Assembly: GCF_001320245.1 (NCBI RefSeq)
Contig: NZ_BCBA01000033.1
Coordinates: forward strand, 81,476 to 145,475
Length of the DNA stretch: 64,000 nt
Origin: Pseudomonas sp. NBRC 111124
Lineage (GTDB): Bacteria > Pseudomonadota > Gammaproteobacteria > Pseudomonadales > Pseudomonadaceae
Reading direction: 5' to 3'
Part shown: positions 28,138 through 37,334 of the stretch, piece after piece
How the letters are laid out: each line of letters starts with the position of its first letter
How positions within the stretch are numbered: the stretch's first letter is position 1
Position numbers and translations under genes: made by a program
Notes under the pieces: generated by a model
Told to the model about the DNA's origin: nothing
Databases searched by the model: none
Seen by the model: only the letters and a program-made list of their open reading frames with translations

Positions 28138-29889
28138 TTACCAAGGCGTGGGTTCCAGTGCGCCAACCCCGGTGGGGGTGGTACTGCCTTCGCCATTGCG
28201 CAGGAATGGCAGGTGCCAGAAGTCATTGGGCACGATCTCGTCCCCTGGCTTGACGTTTTCCGGGAAGATGAACTCGAACACCGGTGCCACGTACTGGCCG
28301 GCGGTCAGCCCGTTGGCCACGGTCAGGCGGCCGGCGTTCTGCAGGCAGCTATCGACTCCAGGTTGCGGGAGGGTGTTGGTGGGTACGCACAGTGAGCGAG
28401 CGACCACCCGCAAGGTACGGGTTGGCTGGCTGAGCAGGCCGGTCGGTGCCTTGGATGCACGCAGCCGTGCACGTTGTGGCTGTGGGCCAACGTTCTGCGT
28501 GGTGATCCCGCCGGAAGCGCCGGCGCAGGTGGCCGCCTGCACGGTGGCAGGGTCGCATTCCCCGGTCATTTCAAATGGCGTGATCCAGCGGTTGCGTTGC
28601 ACGCCGGTGGCGGGGTCGACGTCGATCAGGTAGATGTCCACCGGGGTCTTGACGTCGGTGGTCTCGGCTTCGAGGAAGATGCGGTCCTGGGTTTCCTGAG
28701 CTGCACCGTTGACTGCGACCGCGGCCGGGTCAGCAGTGCCGACGCCGAATTCGCCAATGGCCAGGTAGCTGGGCTGAGAGCCCGGCTGGGTGTAGATACC
28801 GAGGTTGGCCTCAATGGTGTGGGCGGAAATGAAGTCCGGCACACCGGCAGTGGTCGATTTGAACAGCGTGCCTGAGTAGCTGATGAAGTCGCCGACTTCG
28901 AACGGGACTTGTTGGGTCGGGTCTGGGTCGGTTGCCGTCCGGGTCGGGTCACTGAAGCGCTTCATGACGAACTGGCTGCAATACAGCTGGCCTGCCTTCG
29001 GTGGTGTCAACTCACCTGACGCAGGCAGCGCCACGCCGGCCTGGGCAAAGTTGCGGCAGTTGTTGGTAGTAGTGGGTGTCACCACTTTAGGCCGGTTTTT
29101 TTGTGGGCAGAGCGGGTCGTCACCGGTGCGCGGGACGCACATCGGGTAACCCGTGGCCGAGTGAATGGTAGGGTTGGCGTCGTCCACCGAGAAGCGCGCA
29201 TCGGGGCTCTGGGCCCGACCGAAACGCCCGTTGGGATCGTTGATCTGCAACACGGTCGGTTGCGGCGAGTTGGTGCTCGTCACCTCTATGTTCCCGGTGG
29301 TCTGGTCAATCCTGCTGATATAGCCACTGCCGACCTGGGCCGATTGTTGGGAGACGAATATCAACCCGGCAATTTGTTTGCCTGCGACTGTATTGCCGAC
29401 AACATGCACTTCAAATGATGGATAAGTGGCGGGTAGTTGTTTAAGCCCCAATGGGCCGCCGTGTACGAAGTCCGCCCAAGTGAGCGTATTGGCGGGCATC
29501 TGGATGACCGAGTTGCACGGCACGGTAATGGTTGTGCCGTTAACAACTACCGTACCGCCCAACCGGTCCGGGCTGCTGGTATTGGGACAATTGCTGTTGC
29601 TGCTGTCGACGGTCATGTCCTGAATGAAACCGGTGATGTCGAAGCCATGAATGGCCAAGGGGTCGACAAAGATCGGGTCAGGTAGCGTGGGCGTAGTGAA
29701 AGGTGATGGAGTGCCCTTCACCGGCTTGTCGGTCCCGCCCTTGGCCCAGGCGTCACCAGGCGTGGCAACACTCAGTGCCAGTGCGGCGAATACAGCCCCG
29801 GCAAGCAATGCTGGGCGAGCGAAGCGCGGGTTGAGGCGAGTTTGGGTGGGCGCTACGGCTGAAGTTCTGACGCCTGCAGATGTGCTCAT
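28138..29889 (-). CDS. Exported cysteine-rich protein of unknown function
   Basis: 583 residues from ATG 29889, selected because GGAGA lies 5 bases upstream; a longer frame to 29970 lacks such a site. Residues about 28-53 are a long signal peptide ending GDAWA, with KGG next. The mature part is rich in Thr, Pro, Asn and Asp, and contains ten cysteines in short, spaced motifs (SNCPN, VPCNS, YPMCVP, DPLCPQ, NNCRN, GECDP and others), suggesting disulfides in the periplasm or outside the cell. There are no membrane segments and no enzyme motif that I recognise. It ends near a tRNA-Ser terminator. Confidence 0.75.
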   Translation of the reverse strand: MSTSAGVRTSAVAPTQTRLNPRFARPALLAGAVFAALALSVATPGDAWAKGGTDKPVKGTPSPFTTPTLPDPIFVDPLAIHGFDITGFIQDMTVDSSNSNCPNTSSPDRLGGTVVVNGTTITVPCNSVIQMPANTLTWADFVHGGPLGLKQLPATYPSFEVHVVGNTVAGKQIAGLIFVSQQSAQVGSGYISRIDQTTGNIEVTSTNSPQPTVLQINDPNGRFGRAQSPDARFSVDDANPTIHSATGYPMCVPRTGDDPLCPQKNRPKVVTPTTTNNCRNFAQAGVALPASGELTPPKAGQLYCSQFVMKRFSDPTRTATDPDPTQQVPFEVGDFISYSGTLFKSTTAGVPDFISAHTIEANLGIYTQPGSQPSYLAIGEFGVGTADPAAVAVNGAAQETQDRIFLEAETTDVKTPVDIYLIDVDPATGVQRNRWITPFEMTGECDPATVQAATCAGASGGITTQNVGPQPQRARLRASKAPTGLLSQPTRTLRVVARSLCVPTNTLPQPGVDSCLQNAGRLTVANGLTAGQYVAPVFEFIFPENVKPGDEIVPNDFWHLPFLRNGEGSTTPTGVGALEPTPW

Positions 29890-30320
29890 AATGGTCTCCG
29901 AAATGCTGCCAGCCTCTTTGCAAGCATTCGACCTACCGACGTTAGGGCTCGTGTTGCACGGCTTGTGCAACCACTACGGAGCGACACGGATATCGAATAG
30001 ACAGCTCGACCTGAAGTCCCGGACTACGAAACTTCCGACGATCTCGAGCGGCGATGTTCTGGCCGGTTCCGGACATGCGCGCAAGAGTTCGTTCCTTGAG
30101 CCGTAGTGGTCAAAGCACGGGTTGTGCCATAGCTGGATTGGCGAAGAGAGCCCCGAAAAACTGTTTCTAATTGTAAAAACGTTATTTGGATCTGAATTGT
30201 TTGTGAAATGGGCAACCCGGTTGTGGGGAGCGCAACACCAAAATTGGGTGGTGGAGGTGGTGGTGAGGCCCATCGCGAGCCCTGCAGACAGTGCGCCTTC
30301 AGGGGGTAACTACGCCTGTG
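29890..30320. other. 431-base region upstream of the exported protein gene, with inverted repeats
   Basis: There is no credible gene. It holds a hairpin GTTGCAC/GTGCAAC (29953-29971) and the 10-mer ACCACTACGG at 29970-29979, which recurs inverted at 30101-30110. The segment 30140-30210 is AT-rich. It probably contains the promoter and regulatory sites of the exported-protein gene. Confidence 0.45.
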
Positions 30321-30593
30321 TCAGTGCTTCATCATCCCTAGCTCAGCATCGTCCAGCAGCGCCTTGGCCAGCGCGTTGAGGTAATGCGAGGCCCAGATCA
30401 GCTTCTGGTTGTCATCCAGCAAACCGGTCAGGGTCAGGTCGTGGGCGTAGCTCATGAGTTCAGAGGCTTGCTCCCGGGCGGCTTGGCAGGGGATGCCGGG
30501 CTCGATGCAGAACAGGGGCTGGGTTTTGTTTTCGCCTTGGTAGAAGCGGGTTTTGCTTACTGTGGTGGGGCGGTGAGTGTTGTCTGTGGTCAT
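30321..30593 (-). CDS. DUF3077-type small Pseudomonas protein
   Basis: 90 residues from ATG 30593, with GGGAGA just upstream; the longer frame to 30725 passes through a REP. The pattern FCIEPGIPCQAAREQASELM followed by ASHYLNALAKALLDDAE matches my memory of DUF3077 proteins, which are common in Pseudomonas and uncharacterised. There is no signal peptide. It lies beside another small protein of similar size. Confidence 0.75.
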   Translation of the reverse strand: MTTDNTHRPTTVSKTRFYQGENKTQPLFCIEPGIPCQAAREQASELMSYAHDLTLTGLLDDNQKLIWASHYLNALAKALLDDAELGMMKH

Positions 30594-30626
30594 TGTGTTC
30601 TCCCTGATTTTTCCGTTGCCTGCACT

Positions 30627-30720
30627 GGCCTCTTCGCGGGCGCGCCCGCTCCCACAGGTACAGCGCCAGAGCTGAAGGCAGCGCCAACCCTGTGAGAGCG
30701 GGCGTGCCCGCGAAGAGGCC
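30627..30720. repeat. REP pair, CCCGCTCCCACAGG class
   Basis: Inverted arms 30627-30658 and 30689-30720 are nearly identical to the pair at 13177-13270. They separate two small same-strand genes. Confidence 0.85.
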
Positions 30721-30737
30721 AGCACATCACTTGAGCC

Positions 30738-30992
30738 TTAATGCAGCGTTCGTGGCTCGGCCGGCAGATGAGCCTGCATCTGCAATTGCACTAATGCCGA
30801 CTCCACCAGGGCATAGGCAGCTTCCATTTCGTGGACCACGGCCTGCATCACGATCGAGTTCGGGGAGGTGGGGTTGAGCTGCACCGATTGGCGGGCGACG
30901 GATAAGGCACAGATCACGTATTCAGAGGTCTGGACCAAGGCATCTTGCAGAGCAACAGAGGAGTGAGGTGGATCGGGGACCATCTTGCGCAT
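30738..30992 (-). CDS. Small hypothetical protein, helical
   Basis: 84 residues from ATG 30992, with GGAG 6 bases upstream. The sequence begins MRKMVPDPPH and continues as two predicted helices (LQDALVQTSEYVICALSVA and VMQAVVHEMEAAYALVES). Similar short proteins are scattered in Pseudomonas genomes in the DUF3077/DUF6124 size class, but I cannot assign a family with confidence. No function is known. Confidence 0.6.
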   Translation of the reverse strand: MRKMVPDPPHSSVALQDALVQTSEYVICALSVARQSVQLNPTSPNSIVMQAVVHEMEAAYALVESALVQLQMQAHLPAEPRTLH

Positions 30993-31390
30993 ACATATCT
31001 CCAGGATCATTGGAGCTACCGCAAGCTTGCTGTCAAACAAGAGGGTGGCAGCTGGACATGGGTTGACAGACCGAGGATCCCGGAGCAACTCGGCGCACAC
31101 GAAGGTGCCCCATGTACAGCCGCCATAGGCTGTAGATGCACGCGGGAGTATGTACGGCCTGTCAAAGCCGGTCGCTGATTTGGCAACGACGGCCCCGAGA
31201 CTAAGCCCACTCCCAAGCACTCGCAATGGTTTGGCAGGCCCACGAGTATGATTCAGGAACGCCCTACAAGGCAGGGGAAAAATCTGAATCGGATCAGGCC
31301 TGTTCATAAAAAGGCGGTGCTTCGAACAGGTGGGCTGATCAGCCCATTTCCGCGCCGACGAAAAAAAACAAGGCGAACCCTTAGGTCCCC
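30993..31390. other. 398-base intergenic region without recognised content
   Basis: It lies between the small hypothetical gene and the LysE exporter gene, both on the minus strand. The open frames here have neither ribosome sites nor protein-like composition. I see no tRNA, repeat or clear terminator. Confidence 0.5.
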
Positions 31391-32008
31391 TCAGCGCATC
31401 GCCGCCAGCTTGATGCCAAACCCGACCAGGCATGCCCCGGCCAACCGTTCGAATATGTTGGCAATCCGCGGATTAGCCCGCATGCGCTCGGCCAGCAGAT
31501 GCGTCAGCACCACGGCAATCAACCCATACAGGAAGGTCACCACCGCCACAGTGGCGGCGAGGAAGCCGAAGGTCACCACCCCCTGGTGCTTCACCGGGTC
31601 GACGAACAGCGGGAAGAAGGCCATGTAGAACATGATCGCCTTGGGGTTAAGCAAGGTGATCATCATGGTCTGGCGCAGGTAATGGCCGTTGTCCATGCGA
31701 CTGGTGCGCGGGGCGCCGCCGGGTTTGCTCAGCAGCATGCGCAGCCCCAGGTAGGCCAGGTAGGCGGCGCCGGCCCACTGCACCACATGGAAGGCGGCGG
31801 GGTAGGCGGCCAGCAGGGTGGCGACGCCGGCCACGGCCAGCCACAGCAGCACCTGGTCACCGAGGATCACCCCGCAGGTCGCGGCCATGCCCGCCTTGAT
31901 GCCGCCCTTGCCGGTGGCGGTGATCAGGGCGAAGTTGCCCGGGCCGGGGATGGCCAGGACGATGATGAAGGCGATGACGAACGCGCCGTAGTCGGTGACG
32001 CCGAGCAT
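31391..32008 (-). CDS. LysE/RhtB-family amino-acid exporter
   Basis: 205 residues from ATG 32008, with AGGAG upstream. Five to six hydrophobic segments are visible, with the family start FIIVLAIPGPGNFALITATGKGG and the conserved NPKAIMFYMAFFPLFVDP near 120. Relatives export homoserine, threonine, leucine or lysine. The substrate cannot be read from sequence. Confidence 0.9.
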   Translation of the reverse strand: MLGVTDYGAFVIAFIIVLAIPGPGNFALITATGKGGIKAGMAATCGVILGDQVLLWLAVAGVATLLAAYPAAFHVVQWAGAAYLAYLGLRMLLSKPGGAPRTSRMDNGHYLRQTMMITLLNPKAIMFYMAFFPLFVDPVKHQGVVTFGFLAATVAVVTFLYGLIAVVLTHLLAERMRANPRIANIFERLAGACLVGFGIKLAAMR

Positions 32009-32232
32009 GGGGGAACTCCTGTTGGCAGTGCGAAGGCTGGCTCGTAGACTATCGCGCTTTGCGCCGAGGGGGTCAGGTTTTCAGCACGCGGGTGGCCCAT
32101 CGCTGTGAGCGAGTTCACCTGGCCACGTAGGGCGTCGATCGCCTTTTGCGACTTGGATCCAATGCCTGGGTTCTGTATCATCCCGCCGCCATCAGAAAGA
32201 TGGCCGAAGATGAAGTATTTAAAGGACTTAGT

Positions 32233-32424
32233 ATGAAAAAGCTGTTCAAGGCCACTGTCGCCGTTGCTGTCGTATCCGGCGTTGCCCTGCTGTCGGGTTG
32301 CACTGGCCAAGTCTACAACGCGCAGAAAAACTGCTCGTACGACTACCTGTTCCACCCTTCGGTTTCCATCTCCAAGGTCATCGGCGGCTGCGGCCCGATC
32401 GATAAGCTGCCTCAGCCGCAGTAA
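32233..32424 (+). CDS. Small YhfL-like (DUF4223) lipoprotein
   Basis: 63 residues. A lipoprotein signal (MKKLFKATVAVAVVSG) leads to the lipobox LLSGC, with cysteine near residue 23. The mature part, QKNCSYDYLFHPSVSISKVI followed by GGCGP, matches E. coli YhfL as I remember it. Function is unknown. It is a single gene with its own terminator. Confidence 0.85.
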   Translation: MKKLFKATVAVAVVSGVALLSGCTGQVYNAQKNCSYDYLFHPSVSISKVIGGCGPIDKLPQPQ

Positions 32425-32762
32425 GCCTGGTGATCCGCAGATCTCGCCGCTAGCGGCCTGATCCGAAGCCCCCGGTCATGCAAATGGCCGGGGGTTTTTG
32501 TTGGCAGAATGGTTTACAAAAAGCGTGATCGCGCTGAGACAACCCGCCGCGTTGACCATGGCCCGCCGATTTGTTTGTGCTGGCATTTCGGTTACAATCA
32601 GCGAAACGATTCAGCCCTGTCGGTCAATGCGACAAAAGCCTGAGTCGTTTTCTGGTTCTCTGGCTGCTGAACAATCATCTACAACAAGCCTGCGCTGAAG
32701 AACAAGGAACCCTCTGGGCCAGCCACAGGCCCACACTCCGTTCTACTGACTGGAATTGATCA
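32425..32762. other. 338-base region upstream of mqo
   Basis: Apart from the terminator at 32469-32499, it holds no gene I can support. It is presumably the promoter and leader of mqo. Confidence 0.5.
32469..32499 (+). terminator. Terminator after the YhfL-like gene
   Basis: CCCCCGG pairs with CCGGGGG, extended inward by TCAT/ATGG wobble pairing, followed by five T residues. Confidence 0.9.
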
Positions 32763-34400
32763 ATGTTCAAGAAAGCTGGCAAGACCTTGCTGGGTCTGGC
32801 TGTCGCTGCGAGCTTCATGCAAGCGCACGCCGCAGAAACCAAGAAAGTCGACGTGCTGCTGGTCGGCGGCGGCATCATGAGCTCCACCCTGGCCGTGTGG
32901 CTGCACGAGCTGGAGCCAAGCTGGTCGATGGAAATGGTCGAGCGCCTGGACGGCGTCGCCGAAGAAAGCTCCAACGGCTGGAACAACGCCGGTACCGGCC
33001 ACTCCGCGCTGGCCGAGCTGAACTACACCCCGGAAGACAAAGACGGCAACGTCAACATCTCCAAGGCCATCGAAATCAACGAAGCCTTCCAGATCTCCCG
33101 CCAGTTCTGGTCGTGGCAGGTTCGCCAGGGCGTGCTGAAGAACCCGCACTCGTTCATCAACACCACCCCGCACATGAGCTTCGTCTGGGGCGATGACAAC
33201 ATCAAGTTCCTCAAGAAGCGTTACGAGGCACTGCAGGCCAGCCCGCTGTTCCGCCCGATGCAGTACTCCGAGGACCACGCGCAGATCGCCAAGTGGGTCC
33301 CGCTGATGATGGAAGGCCGTGACCCTAACCAGAAGCTGGCGGTCACCTGGACGCCCATCGGCACCGACGTCAACTTCGGCGAAATCACCCGCCAGTTCGT
33401 TGGCCACCTGCAGACCCAGAAAGGCTTCGACCTGAAGCTGTCCAGCGAAGTGCAGGACATCACCCGCAACAAAGACGGCTCCTGGCACGTCGAGTACAAG
33501 AACCTCAAGGACGGTACCGAATCGGCCACCGACGCCAAGTTCCTGTTCATCGGTGCCGGCGGCGGCGCGCTGAAGCTGCTGCAGAAGTCGGGCATTCCTG
33601 AAGCCAAGGAATACGCAGGCTTCCCGGTGGGTGGTTCGTTCCTGGTAACCGAGAACCCGACCGTGGCCATGCAGCACATGGCCAAGGCCTACGGCATCGC
33701 CTCGACCGGCGCGCCACCCATGTCGGTACCGCACCTGGACACCCGCGTGCTTGACGGCAAGCGCGTGATCCTGTTTGGCCCGTTCGCCACCTTCTCGACC
33801 AAGTTCCTGAAGAACGGTTCGTACCTGGACCTGCTGAGCAGCACCACCACCCACAACGTGTGGCCGATGACCAAGGTCGGCATCGACCAGTACCCGCTGG
33901 TCGAGTACCTCGCCGGCCAGCTGATGCTGTCGGATGACGACCGCTTCGATGCGCTGCGCACCTACTTCCCGAACGCCAAGAAGGAAGACTGGAAACTGTG
34001 GCAGGCCGGCCAGCGCGTGCAGATCATCAAGCGTGACGAAGAGAAGGGCGGCGTGCTGAAGCTGGGTACTGAAGTCGTAGCTTCCCAGGACCGCACCATC
34101 GCAGGTCTCCTGGGCGCCTCGCCAGGTGCTTCGACTGCTGCGCCGATCATGCTGAACGTGCTGGAAACCGTGTTCAAAGAGAAGGTCGCCACCCCTGAGT
34201 GGCAGGCCAAGATCAAGGAAATCGTACCGAGCTACGGCACCAAGCTGAACGACTCGGCAGCGGCCACCCAGAAAGAGTGGAACTACACCGCTGACGTGCT
34301 GCAGCTGGAGAAGCCTCCGGTGATCGACGAGAGCGTCGGTACCACCGTTGCGCCGAGCAAGCCGGTTGAAAGCAAGCCAGAGAACGACATGGCGCTCTGA
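32763..34400 (+). CDS. mqo: Malate:quinone oxidoreductase with N-terminal export-like signal
   Basis: 545 residues. Mqo oxidises malate to oxaloacetate and passes electrons to quinone. The FAD fold starts at [18 protein letters not shown], followed by [27 protein letters not shown] motifs. Residues 1-23 look like a signal peptide (positive start, LLGLAVAAS, then AHA). The classical enzyme is a cytoplasmic-face peripheral membrane protein, so the location of this one is open. The C-terminus is an extended acidic/proline tail. A terminator follows. Confidence 0.95.
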   Translation: MFKKAGKTLLGLAVAASFMQAHAAETKKVDVLLVGGGIMSSTLAVWLHELEPSWSMEMVERLDGVAEESSNGWNNAGTGHSALAELNYTPEDKDGNVNISKAIEINEAFQISRQFWSWQVRQGVLKNPHSFINTTPHMSFVWGDDNIKFLKKRYEALQASPLFRPMQYSEDHAQIAKWVPLMMEGRDPNQKLAVTWTPIGTDVNFGEITRQFVGHLQTQKGFDLKLSSEVQDITRNKDGSWHVEYKNLKDGTESATDAKFLFIGAGGGALKLLQKSGIPEAKEYAGFPVGGSFLVTENPTVAMQHMAKAYGIASTGAPPMSVPHLDTRVLDGKRVILFGPFATFSTKFLKNGSYLDLLSSTTTHNVWPMTKVGIDQYPLVEYLAGQLMLSDDDRFDALRTYFPNAKKEDWKLWQAGQRVQIIKRDEEKGGVLKLGTEVVASQDRTIAGLLGASPGASTAAPIMLNVLETVFKEKVATPEWQAKIKEIVPSYGTKLNDSAAATQKEWNYTADVLQLEKPPVIDESVGTTVAPSKPVESKPENDMAL

Positions 34401-34423
34401 TCGGGCCGATGTTGATTCGAGAG

Positions 34424-34451
34424 AGCCACGGGTAACCCCCGTGGCTTTTTT
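34424..34451 (+). terminator. Terminator after mqo
   Basis: AGCCACGGG and CCCGTGGCT form a 9-base stem with a 5-base loop, followed by a T-run of eight. It abuts the end of the convergent small gene. Confidence 0.9.
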
Positions 34452-34895
34452 TTAGGGTGTTTTCGGCAGGGGGCTGTCGACGGCAAGCTCCTGCAGTACC
34501 TCGGTCAGGTTGAGGTCTACGGCCAAGGCCAGGAAACTGACATTACCTTCGTCGCTGACGGGGAACACCTTTGCCTCGGTGGCCGCCCGGAGCACCACCT
34601 GGTCGCCGTGCATTACGTGCAGTTCCGAGCCATCGGCCATTTCCAGCATCAGGCTACCTGAGGTGGCGAACAGCAGCAGGTCGCTGGCCGGGATCAGCTG
34701 TGCAGCGCCATGCAGATGGCGATACTCGGCGATCCAGCCATCGCGCAGAAACGTCTTGCTCAAGGCATAGGTCAGCGAACATTCCAGCGACAGGTCAGCC
34801 ATTTCGTCGATTACCCGATCGCGTGGAACCTGGGGCATCAGGCGGGAAAACTCACTCAGGTTGGTCAGGGTGACCTTCCGGCGTGCAAGGCTCAT
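34452..34895 (-). CDS. Small protein of unknown function, last gene of the amino-acid hydroxylase operon
   Basis: 147 residues from ATG 34895. It has no membrane segment. The middle (ASDLLLFATSGSLMLEMADG to HGDQVVLRAATEAKVFP) has the alternating beta pattern and Gly turns expected of a cupin-like barrel, but I see no metal-binding histidine set, so this is only a resemblance. The start is 26 bases past the azlD stop on the same strand, placing it in the hydroxylase/exporter operon, perhaps as a regulator or binding protein. Confidence 0.6.
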   Translation of the reverse strand: MSLARRKVTLTNLSEFSRLMPQVPRDRVIDEMADLSLECSLTYALSKTFLRDGWIAEYRHLHGAAQLIPASDLLLFATSGSLMLEMADGSELHVMHGDQVVLRAATEAKVFPVSDEGNVSFLALAVDLNLTEVLQELAVDSPLPKTP

Positions 34896-34921
34896 AGCGG
34901 ATTCCTTCTCAATTCCGGGCC

Positions 34922-35242
34922 TCAAGCCAGCAGCGTGATCGCCACATGCCCGGCAACACCGGCACACACGCTGTAGATCAGGCTCCTCGACCAATAGGCG
35001 ACAATAATCACCGGAATCGCGGCCAGCAGGTCGGCATTCAGGCCGATCAGCGAGCCATCCTTGGCTACCAGCAGGGCGGGTACAGTGATACTGGCGATGA
35101 TTGCCACCGGCAGGTATTCAATGACGTCATTGAACAGCTTGGGGGACTTCTCCATCTTCAGCAGAAACGGGGTCGCGCGGGTCAGGTAGGTGATGACAGC
35201 CATCAGCATGACCGCGGCGATCAGGTAGTTCTTTTCAGGCAT
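34922..35242 (-). CDS. azlD: AzlD-family branched-chain amino-acid exporter small subunit
   Basis: 106 residues from ATG 35242; a longer frame lies inside azlC. Four hydrophobic segments are present, with the AzlD hallmark TYLTRATPFLL near the N-terminus. AzlD pairs with AzlC, here encoded directly upstream with overlapping ends (35221-35242). The AzlCD/YgaZH pair exports branched-chain and related amino acids through the inner membrane. Confidence 0.9.
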   Translation of the reverse strand: MPEKNYLIAAVMLMAVITYLTRATPFLLKMEKSPKLFNDVIEYLPVAIIASITVPALLVAKDGSLIGLNADLLAAIPVIIVAYWSRSLIYSVCAGVAGHVAITLLA

Positions 35243-35922
35243 AACCCTGCTCCACAGCCTACGGCGGTTGCGATGAATACGTTCAGGGGCGAGGGCGCAT
35301 ACAGGTTCAGCAGGCAGGTGGTGACGATGACCACCAGGGCGATGACGGCTTTGGTGAAGGTGCTGCACAGCGATATCAGCACGAAGATCATCATGGCCGT
35401 CAGGGCATAGTCCAGCTTGAACTGGGAAAACCGGTTCAAGGCATCCGAGGCCACCGCGCCAAACACCGCACCGGCGATCCAGCTGGCATGGCAATAAGTA
35501 TTGAACTGCAGCAGATAGCCAGGCGAGGTCGGCTTGCCGTTTTCCAGGCGTTGGCTGTGGAAGGCAAAGGATTCATCGGTCAGGCCGAACGCGTACAGCA
35601 ACTTCTGCGACTTGCTGATTGGCAGTTGCGCACTGCGCTTGGACATGTACATCGCCATCAGCATGTGCCGCGAATTGATCAGCAGGGTCGACAAGGCAAT
35701 GGTGATCAGCGGCGCGCTGCTGGTGATCAGGGCCAGTGCGGCGAATTGCGCCGCCCCGGCGTAGACGAACAGGCACATGGCAGCCGGCAGCCACAGGGGC
35801 AGGCCGGCATTGATGCACATGACACCGAACACGAAGCTGACGACGAAGTAGCCGGTGACGATCGGCAGGGCGTCTACCAGGCTCTCCTTGCGCGAGGTGG
35901 TCAGTAGCACCGACGAGGTCAC
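35221..35922 (-). CDS. azlC: AzlC-family branched-chain amino-acid exporter large subunit
   Basis: 233 residues from GTG 35922, which overlaps the end of the GNAT gene. It has seven to eight hydrophobic segments. AzlC/YgaZ features visible are FGVMCINAGLPLW, VYAGAAQFAALAL and INSRHMLMAMYMS. With AzlD it forms an exporter of valine/isoleucine-type amino acids. Coupling to an amino-acid dioxygenase suggests that a modified amino acid is the cargo. Confidence 0.93.
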   Translation of the reverse strand: MTSSVLLTTSRKESLVDALPIVTGYFVVSFVFGVMCINAGLPLWLPAAMCLFVYAGAAQFAALALITSSAPLITIALSTLLINSRHMLMAMYMSKRSAQLPISKSQKLLYAFGLTDESFAFHSQRLENGKPTSPGYLLQFNTYCHASWIAGAVFGAVASDALNRFSQFKLDYALTAMMIFVLISLCSTFTKAVIALVVIVTTCLLNLYAPSPLNVFIATAVGCGAGLCLKRTT

Positions 35923-36401
35923 AGGTCGACCTCGCAGGTGATTTCACCGCGGGTTTGCAGGAAGCCTTGTTTGTGCCAGAAGCTCAGGGCGTTGGTGTTG
36001 TCATTCTCGACGAACAGAAACACCCGGCGAATGCCGTGCTGGCGGAAATCGCTGAGAATCGAATTGGCCAGTGAAGTGCCGATCCTGCTCTGGCGATAAT
36101 CCGGCGCCACCGCCATGTGGTTGATGGTGCCACGTGTGCCCATCAGGCCACCCGCCACCGCGCCGACGATGCTGCCGGTGTGGTTTTCGGCCATGTAGCA
36201 GTACGTGTGCTCCGAACCCAGCAAACCCTTGAGCAGCACTTCGTCCTGCCAGTCGCAGAACGAGGTCTCCTCGAAGCGACGGAAGAAGTCGACGATCTTG
36301 CGGGCATGGAAGGGTGTGGCTTTCTTGATGCTCAGGCCATTGATGTGTTCGGCCGGGAACAACTTCGGCGCCGTGCCGATGCAGTTAGTCGATAATGTCA
36401 T
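35919..36401 (-). CDS. GNAT-family N-acetyltransferase
   Basis: 160 residues from ATG 36401, which overlaps the dioxygenase stop by 17 bases. The GNAT core is visible: INHMAVAPDYRQSRIGTSLA (acetyl-CoA-binding loop) and RVFLFVENDNTNALSFWHKQ (C-terminal strand and helix). Members acetylate amino groups of small molecules or proteins. Tight coupling with the hydroxylase suggests an amino acid or its hydroxy derivative as substrate. This is an inference from context. Confidence 0.88.
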   Translation of the reverse strand: MTLSTNCIGTAPKLFPAEHINGLSIKKATPFHARKIVDFFRRFEETSFCDWQDEVLLKGLLGSEHTYCYMAENHTGSIVGAVAGGLMGTRGTINHMAVAPDYRQSRIGTSLANSILSDFRQHGIRRVFLFVENDNTNALSFWHKQGFLQTRGEITCEVDL

Positions 36402-37131
36402 GCTCGCTACCCGGTCGAGAGAAGGAAATCGCAATAATCTGCCGGTAGCCCATTTCAGCGTTGCTTGGGTTGGTCGCCGGCGTGACATAGTGTTGCAGTT
36501 CGCGGTCGAGGAAATAAGTCGTGTCGAGAATATTCAGGTAAGTGCCGGAGTCGATCACATTCGACTGTTTGTCGTAGATCTTGCTGGTGGCACCCTCGAC
36601 GTTGTGGCGGCCCCAGAAGTGCACGCCGCTGAATGGGTAGCCGTCGCAATGAATGCCTTCGGGGGTAATTTCGATTTCTGCCCCTGGCTTGATCTCGATA
36701 CGAATCTGGTGCACCTGGCATTGCCAGTTGACCGTGTGCAGTTCTTCGGGCAGCACCGCTTTGTACACGTCGAAATCCAGCCGGATCAACGCCCGCAATA
36801 TGGGTGAATTGAATACATCGGCGGAGATATCGTCGAAGTGGCGTGACATCCCGCCGACGTACGTGTTGTGCGCTTCGGATTGTTCGTAGGCGCGGTGATT
36901 GAGCTGGCACAGTTCGCCCGTGACCGGGTTGAAGTCGAAGTCACTGTAACGGCGGTAGCGCGTGCCCTTGTCGGCTTGGCCGTAATAGCGGTCGACGCCC
37001 ATGGTTTCCCAACTTTTGGAAAACTCGACGAATTCTTTGAAGCCGCCCGTCAACGCATAGTCGCTGCCCATGACATTGACCGTCTTGTGTTGTCGCAGGG
37101 CAGTATCGATGTTTTTGTTCAGTGTCAGCAT
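36385..37131 (-). CDS. IDO-type 2-oxoglutarate/Fe(II) dioxygenase, probable free L-amino-acid hydroxylase
   Basis: 248 residues. It aligns by eye with the Bacillus L-isoleucine dioxygenase (IDO, PF10014). The iron facial triad is HxD in EGIHCDGYPF (about residue 160) and a distal His in DRELQHYVTP (about 215). Other shared stretches are TRYRRYSDFDFN, WQCQVHQIRIEI and GYRQIIAISFSRP near the end. These enzymes hydroxylate free aliphatic L-amino acids using 2-oxoglutarate and oxygen. It is the first gene of an operon with GNAT and AzlCD, and is divergent from a LysR gene. Exact substrate unknown. Confidence 0.88.
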   Translation of the reverse strand: MLTLNKNIDTALRQHKTVNVMGSDYALTGGFKEFVEFSKSWETMGVDRYYGQADKGTRYRRYSDFDFNPVTGELCQLNHRAYEQSEAHNTYVGGMSRHFDDISADVFNSPILRALIRLDFDVYKAVLPEELHTVNWQCQVHQIRIEIKPGAEIEITPEGIHCDGYPFSGVHFWGRHNVEGATSKIYDKQSNVIDSGTYLNILDTTYFLDRELQHYVTPATNPSNAEMGYRQIIAISFSRPGSEHDIID

Positions 37132-37334
37132 GGCAATCTCTATTTATGTACAAGCTGACAAAAATCTAACAGTTGAATAACGCGCCGAAACTTCATTTTT
37201 TTTTGACGTGCCTCAACCGTTGCTTGCTGTCCGGCTGGCGTGCACCGTTAGCGGGCAGACAGTGCACGCGCTTGTGCGTTATCCTTTTGGCCTTCGTTGG
37301 CGGACTGCGCCAACGGGACGGGGAGGGAGAGGGA

